Shown piece after piece: positions 25,671 to 33,903 of a stretch of DNA of 64,000 bases; the stretch's first letter is position 1, and the number at the start of each line of letters is the position of its first letter. The notes under the pieces were generated by a model, which did not search any database, had not been told where the DNA came from, and saw only the letters and a program-made list of their open reading frames with translations. The position numbers and the translations under genes are program-made. The DNA is from JAOTZA01 sp965224065 (GTDB lineage Bacteria > Acidobacteriota > Thermoanaerobaculia > Multivoradales > JAHEKO01). The DNA lies in contig CBDCYF010000005.1 in NCBI GenBank assembly GCA_965224065.1, forward strand, positions 2,480,001 through 2,544,000. The letters run 5' to 3'.

Positions 25671-25840
25671 CATTGAGTTTAAGCGGTTATGTTGGGGAGG
25701 TTCCTCTACACACAACTACCCACCACAAAAGAGACTTCGGTCTCAACCCACCGACAAAAGGCCTACCGTGATTCCCCTTCTTCACAGGGGTAGAACCAGT
25801 TAGCCAACCAAATCGGAACCTCCCCGGGTAACCCATTTCT
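25671..25840 (+). ncRNA. Candidate structured RNA (small RNA or mutY leader)
   Basis: Directly downstream of the sigma54 promoter. An 11-bp perfect closing stem joins GGGGAGGTTCC (25694-25704) to GGAACCTCCCC (25815-25825). It can be extended by GGTTA (25685-25689) with TAACC (25829-25833). Inside is a UUCG-capped hairpin GAGAC-TTCG-GTCTC (25731-25744). A second arm pairs CTACC (25763-25767) with GGTAG (25789-25793) and GTGA (25768-25771) with TCAC (25782-25785). Unpaired C-rich stretches with a repeated ACAAAAG word (25725-25731, 25754-25760) separate the hairpins. I do not recognise a known class. No significant ORF is seen. Confidence 0.5.
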
Positions 25841-25947
25841 TGGTTTCCAACCGCTCGCTCCATTCCATCGATCCCCGCGGCTAGACTCCGCCGGAACTGC
25901 CATTCGGGCAGAATTTCGGGCGATATGCCATTCTGGCGGCGGAAGAC

Positions 25948-26994
25948 GTGAGCCGGCCGCGACAGCTTTTGCGGTGGTACGACCGCTCCCGCCGCGAGCT
26001 GCCCTGGCGCGGGACCCGCGATCCGTACGCGATCTGGGTCTCGGAAGTCATGCTGCAGCAGACCCGGGTCGAGACGGTTCGCCCGTATTACGAGCGGTTT
26101 CTCGAGCGCTATCCGGACGTTGGCGCGCTGGCCGCGGCGCCGCTCGACGATGTTCTGGGATCGTGGTCGGGCCTCGGCTACTATCGGCGGGCGCGTCAGC
26201 TCCACCGCGCGGCGATCGAGATCGACCGGGCCGGCGCCTTTCCCGACACGCTCGAAGGCCTGGAGAGACTCCCGGGAGTCGGCTCTTACACCGCGGCGGC
26301 GATCGGGAGCATGGCGTTTGGACTGGTTGCCCCGGCGATCGACGGCAACCTCGAGCGCGTGCTGGCCCGCCTTCATGTGCTCGAGGGACCCTTGCGCACG
26401 GCGGCGGGCAAAAGGAGGCTGCGCGAGGTCGCGCTGGAGTGGCTCGACCCGAGCCGGCCGGGAGACGGCAACCAGGCCTTGATGGAGCTGGGGGCGACGA
26501 TCTGCCTGCCACGCGCCCCCCGGTGTGCCGCCTGCCCGATCGCCGATCACTGCCAAGCGTTGAGACACGGCACGGTCGAGCGCTACCCACAGCGTGTCCG
26601 CAAGAAAAAGCTGGTTCGAAAACGGTTGGTCGTCGTGGTGGCCGAGCGCCGCGGGCGATTGCTTCTTTTTCGGCGACCGGAAGAGGCCGATCTGCTGGCG
26701 GGGCTCTGGGAGCTGCCGGCCGTTTCTCGGGAGGGCGACGATGAGGCGGTGGTGGAGGCGTTGGGAGATCGCTACGGCGGCTCCTGGGAGCTCGGCCCGA
26801 GCTTCGGACGTTTTCGGCACACCGTCACCTTCCGGGCTCTGGACATCGAGGTGCGCAGCGGACGCCGGTGGAATGCCGGCACGGTCGCCGAGGGAGTGGA
26901 GGCGGGCTGGTTCGAGCCTCGAGAGATTGCCGAGCTGCCGGCCTCGGCGATCGTCTCCAAAGCGCTGGCGCGCTGGAGCTCGAAGAGTTCTTGA
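25948..26994 (+). CDS. mutY: A/G-specific adenine glycosylase MutY
   Basis: 348 aa, GTG at 25948. Catalytic Glu33 in SEVMLQQTRVETV, helix-hairpin-helix LPGVGSYTAAAIGS, catalytic Asp132 in APAIDGNLERV, and a 4Fe-4S cluster at Cys186, 193, 196 and 202. The C-terminal NUDIX-like 8-oxoG recognition domain starts near residue 225 (RLVVVVAERRGRLLLFRRP). It removes adenine opposite 8-oxoguanine. It is preceded by a sigma54 promoter and structured leader candidate, unusual for a repair gene, although a closer promoter (TAGACT at 25882) could also serve. It converges with the cyclic-nucleotide-binding gene. Confidence 0.97.
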   Translation: MSRPRQLLRWYDRSRRELPWRGTRDPYAIWVSEVMLQQTRVETVRPYYERFLERYPDVGALAAAPLDDVLGSWSGLGYYRRARQLHRAAIEIDRAGAFPDTLEGLERLPGVGSYTAAAIGSMAFGLVAPAIDGNLERVLARLHVLEGPLRTAAGKRRLREVALEWLDPSRPGDGNQALMELGATICLPRAPRCAACPIADHCQALRHGTVERYPQRVRKKKLVRKRLVVVVAERRGRLLLFRRPEEADLLAGLWELPAVSREGDDEAVVEALGDRYGGSWELGPSFGRFRHTVTFRALDIEVRSGRRWNAGTVAEGVEAGWFEPREIAELPASAIVSKALARWSSKSS

Positions 26995-27000
26995 GCGGAA

Positions 27001-28005
27001 TCAGTCCGAGAACGGATGCGGCTCGATGCTCAGGTCACCGCCGGCGAGAAGAAACCACCCGACCAGTTTCTCGTTGAGCTCGTGGGCTCGTTTTGCGCCC
27101 AGACCGCACAGCAACTTGAGCAGCCGGATCGAAGACACGCGCCCGATGTCGAGAATGCCCTCGACGACATCGCGTGGAAGGGCCAGGACCAGAGCACCCG
27201 TTTGAGGGTGGGCCCGCGCATCCGCGGAGCGGAGTTCTTTGTCGATCAAGGCCATCTCTCCAAAGTAGTCGCCGCGCTCGAGAAACGCCAGGGCTTCCTC
27301 CCCCACCCCGCTGATGGTCTTGCTGATCATCACGCGGCCTTCGGCGACGACATACATCTTGGTCCCTTTTTCGCCCTCGCGAAAAATCGTCTGTCCCGGC
27401 TCGAACCGCTCTTCTTGCGACAGCGACGCCAGGAAGTTGATCTCCATCGGGGAGAGACGCTGCTCCCGGAAAAGACTCACCTTGGTGGAGAGATCAAAAG
27501 TGCCCGGGCTCCCCAGCGGGGCTGCCGCCGGGGTCATCGAGCCGGGCAAATGGGTCTCGGCGGAGAAGAATTGACCGAGCCGGGAGTTGGTCTGGCGCAG
27601 ATGCCGAGAGAGGATTTTCCACAGAGACCAGTACAGCGACAGCTCGAACTTTCTGCTGCGCTCGCAGGCCGCTTTGAGCGCATCCGCCTGGAAGGTCACG
27701 AGCTGCGACGGCTCGACGGCGACGGCGCACCCGTCCTGCGGGGATCCGTCGACAAAGCACGCCGCGCCAAAGACATCTCCGGCTCTCGGCTCGGAGAGTG
27801 TGAAATCGCCAAACGCGGTCGCCCGGCTCAATCGGATCTTGCCCTCCTCGAGGAGATAAAAATCCGCCGAGCGGTCGCCCTCGTCAAAAAGAACCTCGTC
27901 CGCGACCCCTGAGCGCGGGGCCGTGCACTCGACGAGCTGGTGCAGTTCGAGCGCGTTAAAGTGCTCAAAACACGGGTGTTCGTGGAGACGCTCGGGATTC
28001 TTCAC
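27001..28005 (-). CDS. Protein with two cyclic-nucleotide-binding domains
   Basis: 334 aa, GTG at 28005. Two CAP-like beta-barrel domains are visible. The first (about 15-130) has DEVLFDEGDRSADFYLLEEGKIRL and GDVFGAACFVDGSPQDG. The second (about 185-300) has FEPGQTIFREGEKGTKMYVVAEGRV and the better-preserved phosphate-binding cassette GDYFGEMALIDKELRSADARA. The first cassette lacks the FGE-x-A-L form and may not bind nucleotide. No helix-turn-helix or catalytic domain is seen, so it is probably a regulatory or scaffold protein. It ends 6 nt from mutY, convergent. Confidence 0.85.
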   Translation of the reverse strand: MKNPERLHEHPCFEHFNALELHQLVECTAPRSGVADEVLFDEGDRSADFYLLEEGKIRLSRATAFGDFTLSEPRAGDVFGAACFVDGSPQDGCAVAVEPSQLVTFQADALKAACERSRKFELSLYWSLWKILSRHLRQTNSRLGQFFSAETHLPGSMTPAAAPLGSPGTFDLSTKVSLFREQRLSPMEINFLASLSQEERFEPGQTIFREGEKGTKMYVVAEGRVMISKTISGVGEEALAFLERGDYFGEMALIDKELRSADARAHPQTGALVLALPRDVVEGILDIGRVSSIRLLKLLCGLGAKRAHELNEKLVGWFLLAGGDLSIEPHPFSD

Positions 28006-28071
28006 GGCACAACCATTCTAGGGAGTGCTGCACCTTTTTCAGTCAAAGGCGTCACACCCAAGGGGTGGAAA

Positions 28072-28734
28072 TCAAGCCAGCGGCTCGCTGCAGATCCGGC
28101 TCTCCGGCGCCGACCGGCGGGCTTCGCTGGCCGCCCAGGCGGCTTTTTGGCCCTGTCCGGCCGATTGCCACAACTCGGCGGCTTGGCGAAACCAGTCGCT
28201 AAAGACCACCTCGCCGGTGCCGAGGTCGGCGCGCAGCTTGTTCTCGAGCGGCGCCTCGATCTCCTCGAAAAAACGCCTCGCCTTGCCGTTATCGCCCTGG
28301 CGCATGGCCACCCAAGCCCGGTGGAGGGTGATCGGCTCGGCCAGGTCCGACCGCAGGCCGAGCGCCCGAACCAGGGCGGCGTCGGCTTCCTCGAGCCGCC
28401 CCCTGTGGGCGAGGGTCAGCCCCTGCTCGACCCAGACCTCGCCCGAGCGGGGATCGAGCGCCAGCGCGCGCTCGAGCAGCGACCCGGCGGTCGAGAGCTC
28501 GAGTAGATGGCGGGCGGCAAACGCGGCCGCCAGCAGATCCTCCACGCGAGTGTCTTCGGCGCCGGCGGCACCGGCGCGCACCGCCTCGCGGAGCCTGCCC
28601 CTCTCCAGGGCCTGGGCCGCCCGGCTCGGCCTTGCCGAGCCCAGGGCGGCGAGGAAGATCACCAAGACAATCAACAGCGCGGCGAGGGCGGCGCCGACAA
28701 AAAAAACACCGGTCGGCGTGAGTGCCGGCAGCAT
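28072..28734 (-). CDS. Membrane-anchored TPR-like protein
   Basis: 220 aa from the ATG at 28734, with AAGGAG 9 nt upstream. The open frame continues upstream across the neighbouring kinase gene but is antisense-like there. One transmembrane helix (about residues 9-30, GVFFVGAALAALLIVLVIFLAAL) is followed by helical TPR-like repeats: LLERALALDPRSGEVWVEQG, then ADAALVRALGLRSDLAEP. It is encoded 23 nt after the kinase-like gene, so probably the same transcript. It may scaffold a membrane complex. No specific function is recognised. Confidence 0.7.
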   Translation of the reverse strand: MLPALTPTGVFFVGAALAALLIVLVIFLAALGSARPSRAAQALERGRLREAVRAGAAGAEDTRVEDLLAAAFAARHLLELSTAGSLLERALALDPRSGEVWVEQGLTLAHRGRLEEADAALVRALGLRSDLAEPITLHRAWVAMRQGDNGKARRFFEEIEAPLENKLRADLGTGEVVFSDWFRQAAELWQSAGQGQKAAWAASEARRSAPESRICSEPLA

Positions 28735-28757
28735 CTCCTTCAACTCCTTCAGCTTCT

Positions 28758-29339
28758 TCAGCCAGGGTCCAGAAGACTGAGCTGCGGGAGCTCGAGCCGC
28801 GCCACGACCTCTTCCTCGACTCCGGCGATCCACCGGTCGCGGAGCGAGGGCTCGAGAACCAGCGCCTCGAGGCCTCGCCGTGCGAGCTCTTTTTCCAGCA
28901 AGTCGTCCACGGCGCGCTGGAAGGCCGGGTCGGTGGCCCGAACGCCGTCGGCCGACGGTTGCTCGATCACCGGAACCCGGACCAGCAAGTCGTAGGTCTT
29001 CATCCAGCGGTCGATCAGCGATTCGAGACCGTCCTGTTTGCCCGCCGCCAGAAGAAGATAGACATAGTTGTCGAGCACGCTGCGGTCGCAGATCACCACC
29101 GGATAGCGCGCCGAAGCGACCAGCTCCTCGGCGACCTGGGTATGGAGAATCCACGATTGGGCGTCGACGCTGGTCTCCTTGTTGATCGGCAACGGACAGC
29201 GCCGAGCCACCTCGTGGACCACCTCGAGCGAGACGTCGCGAACCTTGAGTCCTGAGGCCAGCCCGTAGCAAAGCGTGGTCTTGCCGACACCGTGGCTGCC
29301 GATAAACGCGATCTTCATCCGCCCGGGAGCCGATGGCAT
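28758..29339 (-). CDS. AAA/P-loop nucleotide kinase-like ATP-binding protein
   Basis: 193 aa from ATG 29339; a second ATG at 29318 would start at MKIAFIGSHGVGKTT. Walker A is GSHGVGKTT. A central YPVVICDRSVLDNYVYLL segment resembles the Walker B/lid region of AAA_28 or NadR-type kinases. Such proteins phosphorylate small molecules or act as switch ATPases. A -10-like TACAAT lies 6 nt before the first ATG, so the message could be leaderless. It is first in a kinase-TPR-cNMP-binding gene row. Confidence 0.8.
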   Translation of the reverse strand: MPSAPGRMKIAFIGSHGVGKTTLCYGLASGLKVRDVSLEVVHEVARRCPLPINKETSVDAQSWILHTQVAEELVASARYPVVICDRSVLDNYVYLLLAAGKQDGLESLIDRWMKTYDLLVRVPVIEQPSADGVRATDPAFQRAVDDLLEKELARRGLEALVLEPSLRDRWIAGVEEEVVARLELPQLSLLDPG

Positions 29340-29345
29340 GGGGGC

Positions 29346-29373
29346 ATTGTAGCTCTGCTAGGTTGACGACCAA
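29346..29373 (-). promoter_or_regulatory. Putative promoter of the kinase-like gene (leaderless?)
   Basis: Minus strand TTGGTC and TACAAT (29351-29346) are 16 nt apart. The expected start site coincides with the ATG at 29339, implying a leaderless transcript. Confidence 0.4.
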
Positions 29374-29813
29374 TGGGGCGGCAGTGGTGGTGGAAGACGA
29401 CCAGCCGGAGCCTGACGGAATTGGCCCGTCCGCTGTGGCGAAGCTCGTCGACGAGGGTGCGTGGAGGCGATCTCAAAGACCGCGTCCGAGTGTCGTTTGG
29501 CCGCATCGCGCGTTTGGTGACCTGGATCGCGCGCGCCGACGGGCTGGTCTTTGGCCGCTGGATCTTACTGTCGCGCGCCGCCTGGCACGAGATGGAGAGG
29601 GGATCCCATTGGGCGCGTGCCCTCCTGGCGCATGAGCTCGTCCACGTGGAGCAGTATCGCCGGCTGGGCCTCTTTCGTTTCCTGGCGCGCTATGTCCGGG
29701 AGTATCTGTCGGGCCGGCGACAGGGCCTCTCCCATCTCGAGGCGTACCGGGCGATCTCGCTCGAAAAAGAGGCGCGCGAGCGCTCTGCCGGAATCTCCGC
29801 CGAGTTGCCCTAG
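29373..29813 (+). CDS. Small HExxH putative metallopeptidase
   Basis: 146 aa, ATG at 29373. The zinc-binding motif is HELVH (His87, Glu88, His91) in ALLAHELVHVEQYRRLG. It is followed by a basic helix (FRFLARYVREYLSGRRQG) and LEKEARERS, where a downstream Glu may be the third ligand. The arrangement resembles small DUF4157/SprT-like stand-alone proteins of unknown substrate. No signal peptide is evident, although the first 50 residues are basic and moderately hydrophobic. It is divergent from the kinase-like gene, with only 33 nt between the start codons. Confidence 0.72.
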   Translation: MGRQWWWKTTSRSLTELARPLWRSSSTRVRGGDLKDRVRVSFGRIARLVTWIARADGLVFGRWILLSRAAWHEMERGSHWARALLAHELVHVEQYRRLGLFRFLARYVREYLSGRRQGLSHLEAYRAISLEKEARERSAGISAELP

Positions 29814-29904
29814 ATCTTCCGCCGTCCGGCGTAGAAGGGTCTAGAGCAACGTCGGCCCACCGTCGACGCCCGCCGTGGCCGCTCGACACTCCAGCATGAT
29901 CACT

Positions 29905-29932
29905 TTGTGCGTGTTTTGTCGTGATCTATGTA
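29905..29932 (+). promoter_or_regulatory. Putative promoter of the cysteine-rich secreted protein gene
   Basis: TTGTGC (29905-29910) and TATGTA (29927-29932) are 16 nt apart, about 100 nt before the GTG at 30033. The match is moderate. Confidence 0.35.
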
Positions 29933-30032
29933 TCGGGATCTTTTCGACGAGTAAACCCTGTACCGGCTGATGTGTGCGGTCCCGGACGGGACTGAGGACC
30001 ACGCGGGGCGCCCAAAACCAAAGGAGGAAGAA

Positions 30033-30914
30033 GTGACCAGAAAACTCGTTGCCAGCCTGTTGATAGCTGTAATCGGCATCGTTCCGAGCGTGCAAGGAAT
30101 GATCCCGCCCAATGAACACGAAGCTTTCGCAATCGGCGAGTTGTATCTCGTAACGGACGACGTGCTACGAGCCACATACGCGCCCACCGGGGAGAATCAG
30201 GAAATCGTAATGCTTAAGGAGGGTATTTCCTATCCGGTTCAACGAGTGTTTGCGAAGCGAGTGGGCCGGTATCTGCGGGGGGCGAGTTATTTAAAAACCG
30301 CCGAACACGGCATCCGGCGCGCGCACCTGAAAGTCTACGGGGTGTCTGAAGACACCTATTTGATTGGACTCGAGTACCGCTTCCGCAAGTCGCTGGTTGC
30401 GAGCGACGGTACGCTGACGCGACGGGTGTTCCAGATTGCCAGAATCGTTAGAGCCAACGAGGGGGCGACGATCACCGATATGCGACGCAGCGCGGCGTTA
30501 GAGGCGAAGCGAATGGTGAGAGTTGCTGAGTTGCGTGAGCGCGCACTACTGGTCGAAGGGACGTCCTCGCGGTCGGTGAACGAGGGTAGAACGGTTCTGC
30601 CCAAAGGAACGCCGTTGCAGGATTGCCTCCGCGCGAGCGACGAGGATTACAGTATCCGGGTACTCGACTGCGATCAGGATCTCGACAAATGTGAGGTGGG
30701 CGAAAATGCCAGGTGGGCTGCCTGTTTGGGGGTGTGCGCGGTAGCCACGGGCGGATGGGGCTTGGCGGCATGCTTGTTCGGGTGTCTGCTTTTTGATTTC
30801 TTGGACTACCAAGAATGCATCGATGATCATAGGGACTGCCTACAGCAAGCAGAGACCATCAGGCAACTGTGCCACCAAATTTGCTACAGCACGGGCGGTA
30901 ACGAAGGCAATTAG
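30033..30914 (+). CDS. Secreted cysteine-rich hypothetical protein
   Basis: 293 aa from the GTG at 30033, with a strong ribosome site AAGGAGGA at 30021-30028; an upstream ATG lacks both ribosome site and signal peptide. Residues 1-22 are a signal peptide (VTRKLVASLLIAVIGIVPSV). The middle is a charged alpha/beta segment. The last about 75 residues hold eleven or so cysteines flanking a hydrophobic Gly/Ala stretch (WAACLGVCAVATGG, then LAACLFGCLLFDFLD). They end in two short C-x-n-C helices (QECIDDHRDC, QLCHQICYS). The composition is visibly AT-richer and codon use less biased than neighbours, suggesting recent acquisition. The C-terminal pattern recalls peptides such as halocin-C8-like domains, but I cannot claim homology. 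Unknown function. Confidence 0.75.
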   Translation: MTRKLVASLLIAVIGIVPSVQGMIPPNEHEAFAIGELYLVTDDVLRATYAPTGENQEIVMLKEGISYPVQRVFAKRVGRYLRGASYLKTAEHGIRRAHLKVYGVSEDTYLIGLEYRFRKSLVASDGTLTRRVFQIARIVRANEGATITDMRRSAALEAKRMVRVAELRERALLVEGTSSRSVNEGRTVLPKGTPLQDCLRASDEDYSIRVLDCDQDLDKCEVGENARWAACLGVCAVATGGWGLAACLFGCLLFDFLDYQECIDDHRDCLQQAETIRQLCHQICYSTGGNEGN

Positions 30915-30986
30915 GCGAGGAATGGTCTTGGTCAGGTAACGCAAGGTTGTGCGGCGGTATCGTTGGAACAACCGAGGGTTTAAGGT

Positions 30987-31580
30987 CTAGATCTCGCGCC
31001 GCCCGGCGAGTGAACGGGCCAATGTGACTTCGTCGGTGTACTCGATGTCGCCCCCGACCGGCATCCCAAAGGCAAGACGGGAGACGGCGATGTCGCGCTG
31101 CTTGAGCAGGCGCGCCAGGTAAAGCGACGTCGCCTCGCCCTCGACGCTCGGGTTGGTGGCGAGGATGACCTCTGAGACCCCGTCGAGGCGCCGCATCAAG
31201 CCCTCGATCGCGAGTTGCTCCGGCCCGATTCCGCGCTGTGGTGAGAGCGTCCCGCCGAGCACGTGGTAGAGCCCGCGGTACTCCCCGGTGCGTTCGATCG
31301 GCTCGATGTTGAACGCCTCCTCGACCACGCATAGGCGTTCGCGCTCGCGCTCGGAGTCGGTGCAGTACGCGCAGGGCTCGATCTCGGTGATCGAACCGCA
31401 GAGACTGCACGGAAAGAGCTTTTCCTTGACCTCGACGATCGCCTCGGCCAGCGTACGAGCGTCGGCCGCCGGGGTCTTGACGAGATAGTGGGCCAGCCGC
31501 GCGGCGGTCTTGGGGCCGATCCCGGGGAGCCGGGCCAGCTCGGTGACGAGCCGGGTGAGAACCCGGTTGTCGCGAGTCAC
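30987..31580 (-). CDS. recR: Recombination mediator RecR
   Basis: 197 aa from the GTG at 31580, which overlaps the ybaB stop as GTGA. Helix-hairpin-helix LPGIGPKTAARLAHYL, a four-cysteine zinc finger CSLCGSITEIEPCAYC, and a Toprim domain (LCVVEEAFNIEPIERTGEYRGLYHVLGG). It partners with RecO and RecF on gapped DNA. Third gene of the conserved dnaX-ybaB-recR operon. Confidence 0.97.
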   Translation of the reverse strand: MTRDNRVLTRLVTELARLPGIGPKTAARLAHYLVKTPAADARTLAEAIVEVKEKLFPCSLCGSITEIEPCAYCTDSERERERLCVVEEAFNIEPIERTGEYRGLYHVLGGTLSPQRGIGPEQLAIEGLMRRLDGVSEVILATNPSVEGEATSLYLARLLKQRDIAVSRLAFGMPVGGDIEYTDEVTLARSLAGRREI

Positions 31581-31873
31581 TGGAAGAGACCCGGAAGACC
31601 GCCGGTCAATCCACTCATCTTCTCCTGCAGAGCTTCTTCGATCTTGTTGGAGGCCTCGTTGACGGCGGTGAGCACCAGATCCTCGAGCATCGACGGGTCT
31701 TCCGGGTCGATGACCTCCGGATCGATCTTGAGGCTTTGAATTCGGCGGTGACCGTTCATGACGACCTCCACCATGCCGCCACCGGCGCTGCCCTCGACGA
31801 CCAGCGTGGAGACCTCGCGCTGAAGCTTCTCCTGCATCTGCTGAGCCTGCTTCATGAGTTGGTGGATCTTCAT
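31577..31873 (-). CDS. ybaB: YbaB/EbfC nucleoid-associated protein
   Basis: 98 aa, ATG at 31873 overlapping the dnaX stop as ATGA. Typical N-terminal helix MKIHQLMKQAQQMQEKLQ, central Gly-rich strand (VEGSAGGGMVEVVMNGHRRI) and C-terminal helix with NEASNKIEEALQEKM. It forms a dimeric DNA-binding tweezer and is nearly always encoded between dnaX and recR, as here. Confidence 0.97.
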   Translation of the reverse strand: MKIHQLMKQAQQMQEKLQREVSTLVVEGSAGGGMVEVVMNGHRRIQSLKIDPEVIDPEDPSMLEDLVLTAVNEASNKIEEALQEKMSGLTGGLPGLFQ

Positions 31874-33624
31874 GTGTCTCGCGCCTCGTCACCCTGTGGT
31901 GGGGAATCTGGGGGATCGGGGGAGCCCGAAGGGTCGATCGATTCTACCGAGCCGCCAAAGATATCGAGCACGGCTTGGACCCGCGGATTGTCGAGTGCCT
32001 CGCTCAACTTTCCGTTGCCGGGCTCGGCGGGGACGGGCTCTTCCGGCGCGGCTTTCTTCCCTTGGCCCTCGGTGAGCCGCCAGCGGATCCCGGCGCCCAA
32101 GGTCTCGGCGATCGCCTCGTCGAGGATCTGGGAATTGGTCTTGCGATCGAGCGTGTTGCGCAGCCATTGATCCCCGGGCGGCGCAACGATGGTCAAGACG
32201 CCGTCGTCCAGAATCAGGCTTTCGGCCTCGCCAAGGTGCGCCGCGAGCGACTGTTTTTGACGGCCGAGACGCTCGAGCAGTGCCTCGATCGAGCCGGGCG
32301 GTGCGGCAGCCGCGGTGGCCGCCGATGGCGCCGGTTGGTCCTCGTCGGGCTGGCGCGGCGGGGGCTCCGGCTCGGGCGCGGTCACGGAGGCCCGCGAAGC
32401 CTGCGGGGGTTTTGGGGCCCGGGTCTTGCGAGCGGGAGATGGCCTGGCCGCAGCCCTCTCCGGTTTCGCGGGAGCCTGTGCGCCGGCGCTCGAGCCCCCC
32501 CCGCCACCTTGGGCCAGCAGCTCTTCGACGCGCAGCAACTTGGGGAGCTCGGCGGCGCGCAACCAGGCCACCTCGACCGCCAGCGAGCCGCTCTCGCTCC
32601 GGCGCACGGTGGCCTCGCTTTCGAGCAACAGGTGGAGGACCCGCAGCAGGTTCTCGTAGCCGGTCTCTCGGGCCAGCTCGGCCAGGCTCGCCGCCTCCTC
32701 GCGGGGGAGGTCGACCCGGTCGAGGTCTCCGTCGAGCGCGAGCCGGAGCGCGGTCCGGCAGTAGCCCAGGAACTCGCCGTAGACGTGCCGCGGATCCCAT
32801 CCCTGGTTGTCGACCTCGGCAACGGTTTGCGAGACCTCGTCGCCCCGGCCCGCGACCACGGCGTCGAGCAGCTTGCGCAGCAGCTCGAAGCCGAGACCAC
32901 CCAATAGGCTCGAGGCATCGTCGTCCGAGATCTCCCCGGAGCCGAATGTCGCCAGTTGGTCGACCAGGGCCACGGCGTCCCGGACCGAGCCGTCGCCGGC
33001 GCGCGCGATCAACCGCAGGGCGGCCGGGCTCGCGGTGATCGACTCCTGCTTGCAAATGCTCTCGAGGTGGGCGGAGAGCTCCTCGAGCGGCACCCGCCGG
33101 AAACGAAACTCCTGGCACCGAGACAAGATCGTCGCCGGCACCGACTCGGCCTCGGTCGTTGCAAAGATAAAGACCAGGTGTGGCGGCGGCTCCTCGACGA
33201 TCTTGAGCAGGGCGTCGAACGCCTGGCGTGACAGACGGTGGATCTCGTCCAGGATGATCACCTTGTAACGGTTCCGCCCGGGTCCATACTCGAGACTCTG
33301 GGTCAGCTCGCGGACCTGATCGACCTTCGAATGGGTCGCGGCGTCGAACTCGAGAACGTCGAAATCGTCGCCGCGGGTGATCTCCAGGCACGCCTCGCAT
33401 TCGTTGCACGGATCCGCTGCCGGTCCGCGCTGGCAGTTGAGCGCCTTGGCGAGGATTCGGGCGACCGAGGTCTTGCCGACGCCACGGATCCCGGAGAAGA
33501 GATAGGCCTGGGCGATCCGTCCGTCCGACAAAGCGTTGCGCAGCGCGGTGACGATCGGCTGCTGGCCGACGACGCTCGAGAAATCCTGCGGGCGGTACTT
33601 GCGCGCCAGAACCTGATACGTCAT
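31870..33624 (-). CDS. dnaX: DNA polymerase III subunits gamma/tau
   Basis: 584 aa, ATG at 33624. Clamp-loader AAA+ with LFSGIRGVGKTSVARILAKALNC (Walker A about 45-52), a four-cysteine zinc site (CQRGPAADPCNECEAC), LDEIHRLS (Walker B) and a sensor-1/arginine finger region around ATILSRCQEFRFRR. A long Ala/Pro-rich linker (about 375-440) leads to the tau C-terminal domain. No slippery frameshift sequence stands out. The SRP RNA gene lies 30 nt upstream on the same strand. Confidence 0.97.
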   Translation of the reverse strand: MTYQVLARKYRPQDFSSVVGQQPIVTALRNALSDGRIAQAYLFSGIRGVGKTSVARILAKALNCQRGPAADPCNECEACLEITRGDDFDVLEFDAATHSKVDQVRELTQSLEYGPGRNRYKVIILDEIHRLSRQAFDALLKIVEEPPPHLVFIFATTEAESVPATILSRCQEFRFRRVPLEELSAHLESICKQESITASPAALRLIARAGDGSVRDAVALVDQLATFGSGEISDDDASSLLGGLGFELLRKLLDAVVAGRGDEVSQTVAEVDNQGWDPRHVYGEFLGYCRTALRLALDGDLDRVDLPREEAASLAELARETGYENLLRVLHLLLESEATVRRSESGSLAVEVAWLRAAELPKLLRVEELLAQGGGGGSSAGAQAPAKPERAAARPSPARKTRAPKPPQASRASVTAPEPEPPPRQPDEDQPAPSAATAAAAPPGSIEALLERLGRQKQSLAAHLGEAESLILDDGVLTIVAPPGDQWLRNTLDRKTNSQILDEAIAETLGAGIRWRLTEGQGKKAAPEEPVPAEPGNGKLSEALDNPRVQAVLDIFGGSVESIDPSGSPDPPDSPPQGDEARDT

Positions 33625-33653
33625 GCCGAAAGAGCGAGGGCCTTGTAGAGGTG

Positions 33654-33790
33654 CCCGCAGGAGCCGAGGAAGGGTTCCGGTTGATCTGCGGCACCCGCCC
33701 GGAAAACCTTATCGCTGCTCCCTTCCGGGCCTGACGAGGTTCGGTCTCGGTCGTTGCACAGGACCCGAACCCTTCCTCAGCTCCTGCGGG
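33654..33790 (-). ncRNA. ffs: Signal recognition particle RNA, small bacterial type
   Basis: Read on the minus strand, the ends form a long helix: CTGCGGG-side (33790-33784) with CCCGCAG-side (33660-33654), continuing through GAGGAAGGGTTC with GAACCCTTCCTC. The apex has the invariant domain IV motif GTCAGGCCCGGAAGGGAGCA followed by the asymmetric loop. About 137 nt, longer than the E. coli 4.5S RNA. Order ffs-dnaX-ybaB-recR with tadA adjacent is the same as in many bacteria, including Bacillus. Ends are approximate. Confidence 0.93.
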
Positions 33791-33903
33791 GTCGACCATG
33801 GTAGTTCGGCGCCTGGGGGAAGTAAAGAACGGCTCATTTGCCCTGCTAGACTCCGCGGCCCCCTTGTCCGGCGACGACCGGCGACGGCAGGAGGCACACG
33901 CCG

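Noticed and set aside
28735..29373. N-terminal extension of the TPR gene across the kinase gene
   Set aside because: Reads in a different frame over a confident P-loop gene and has antisense-like composition; an internal ATG with a ribosome site fits better.
31581..31892. Long recR N-terminal extension
   Set aside because: The first 104 residues are a frame shadow of ybaB; the GTGA-coupled GTG at 31580 gives the family length.
31870..33624. Programmed frameshift producing the short gamma form of DnaX
   Set aside because: No A-rich slippery sequence with a following stem was visible in the linker region.
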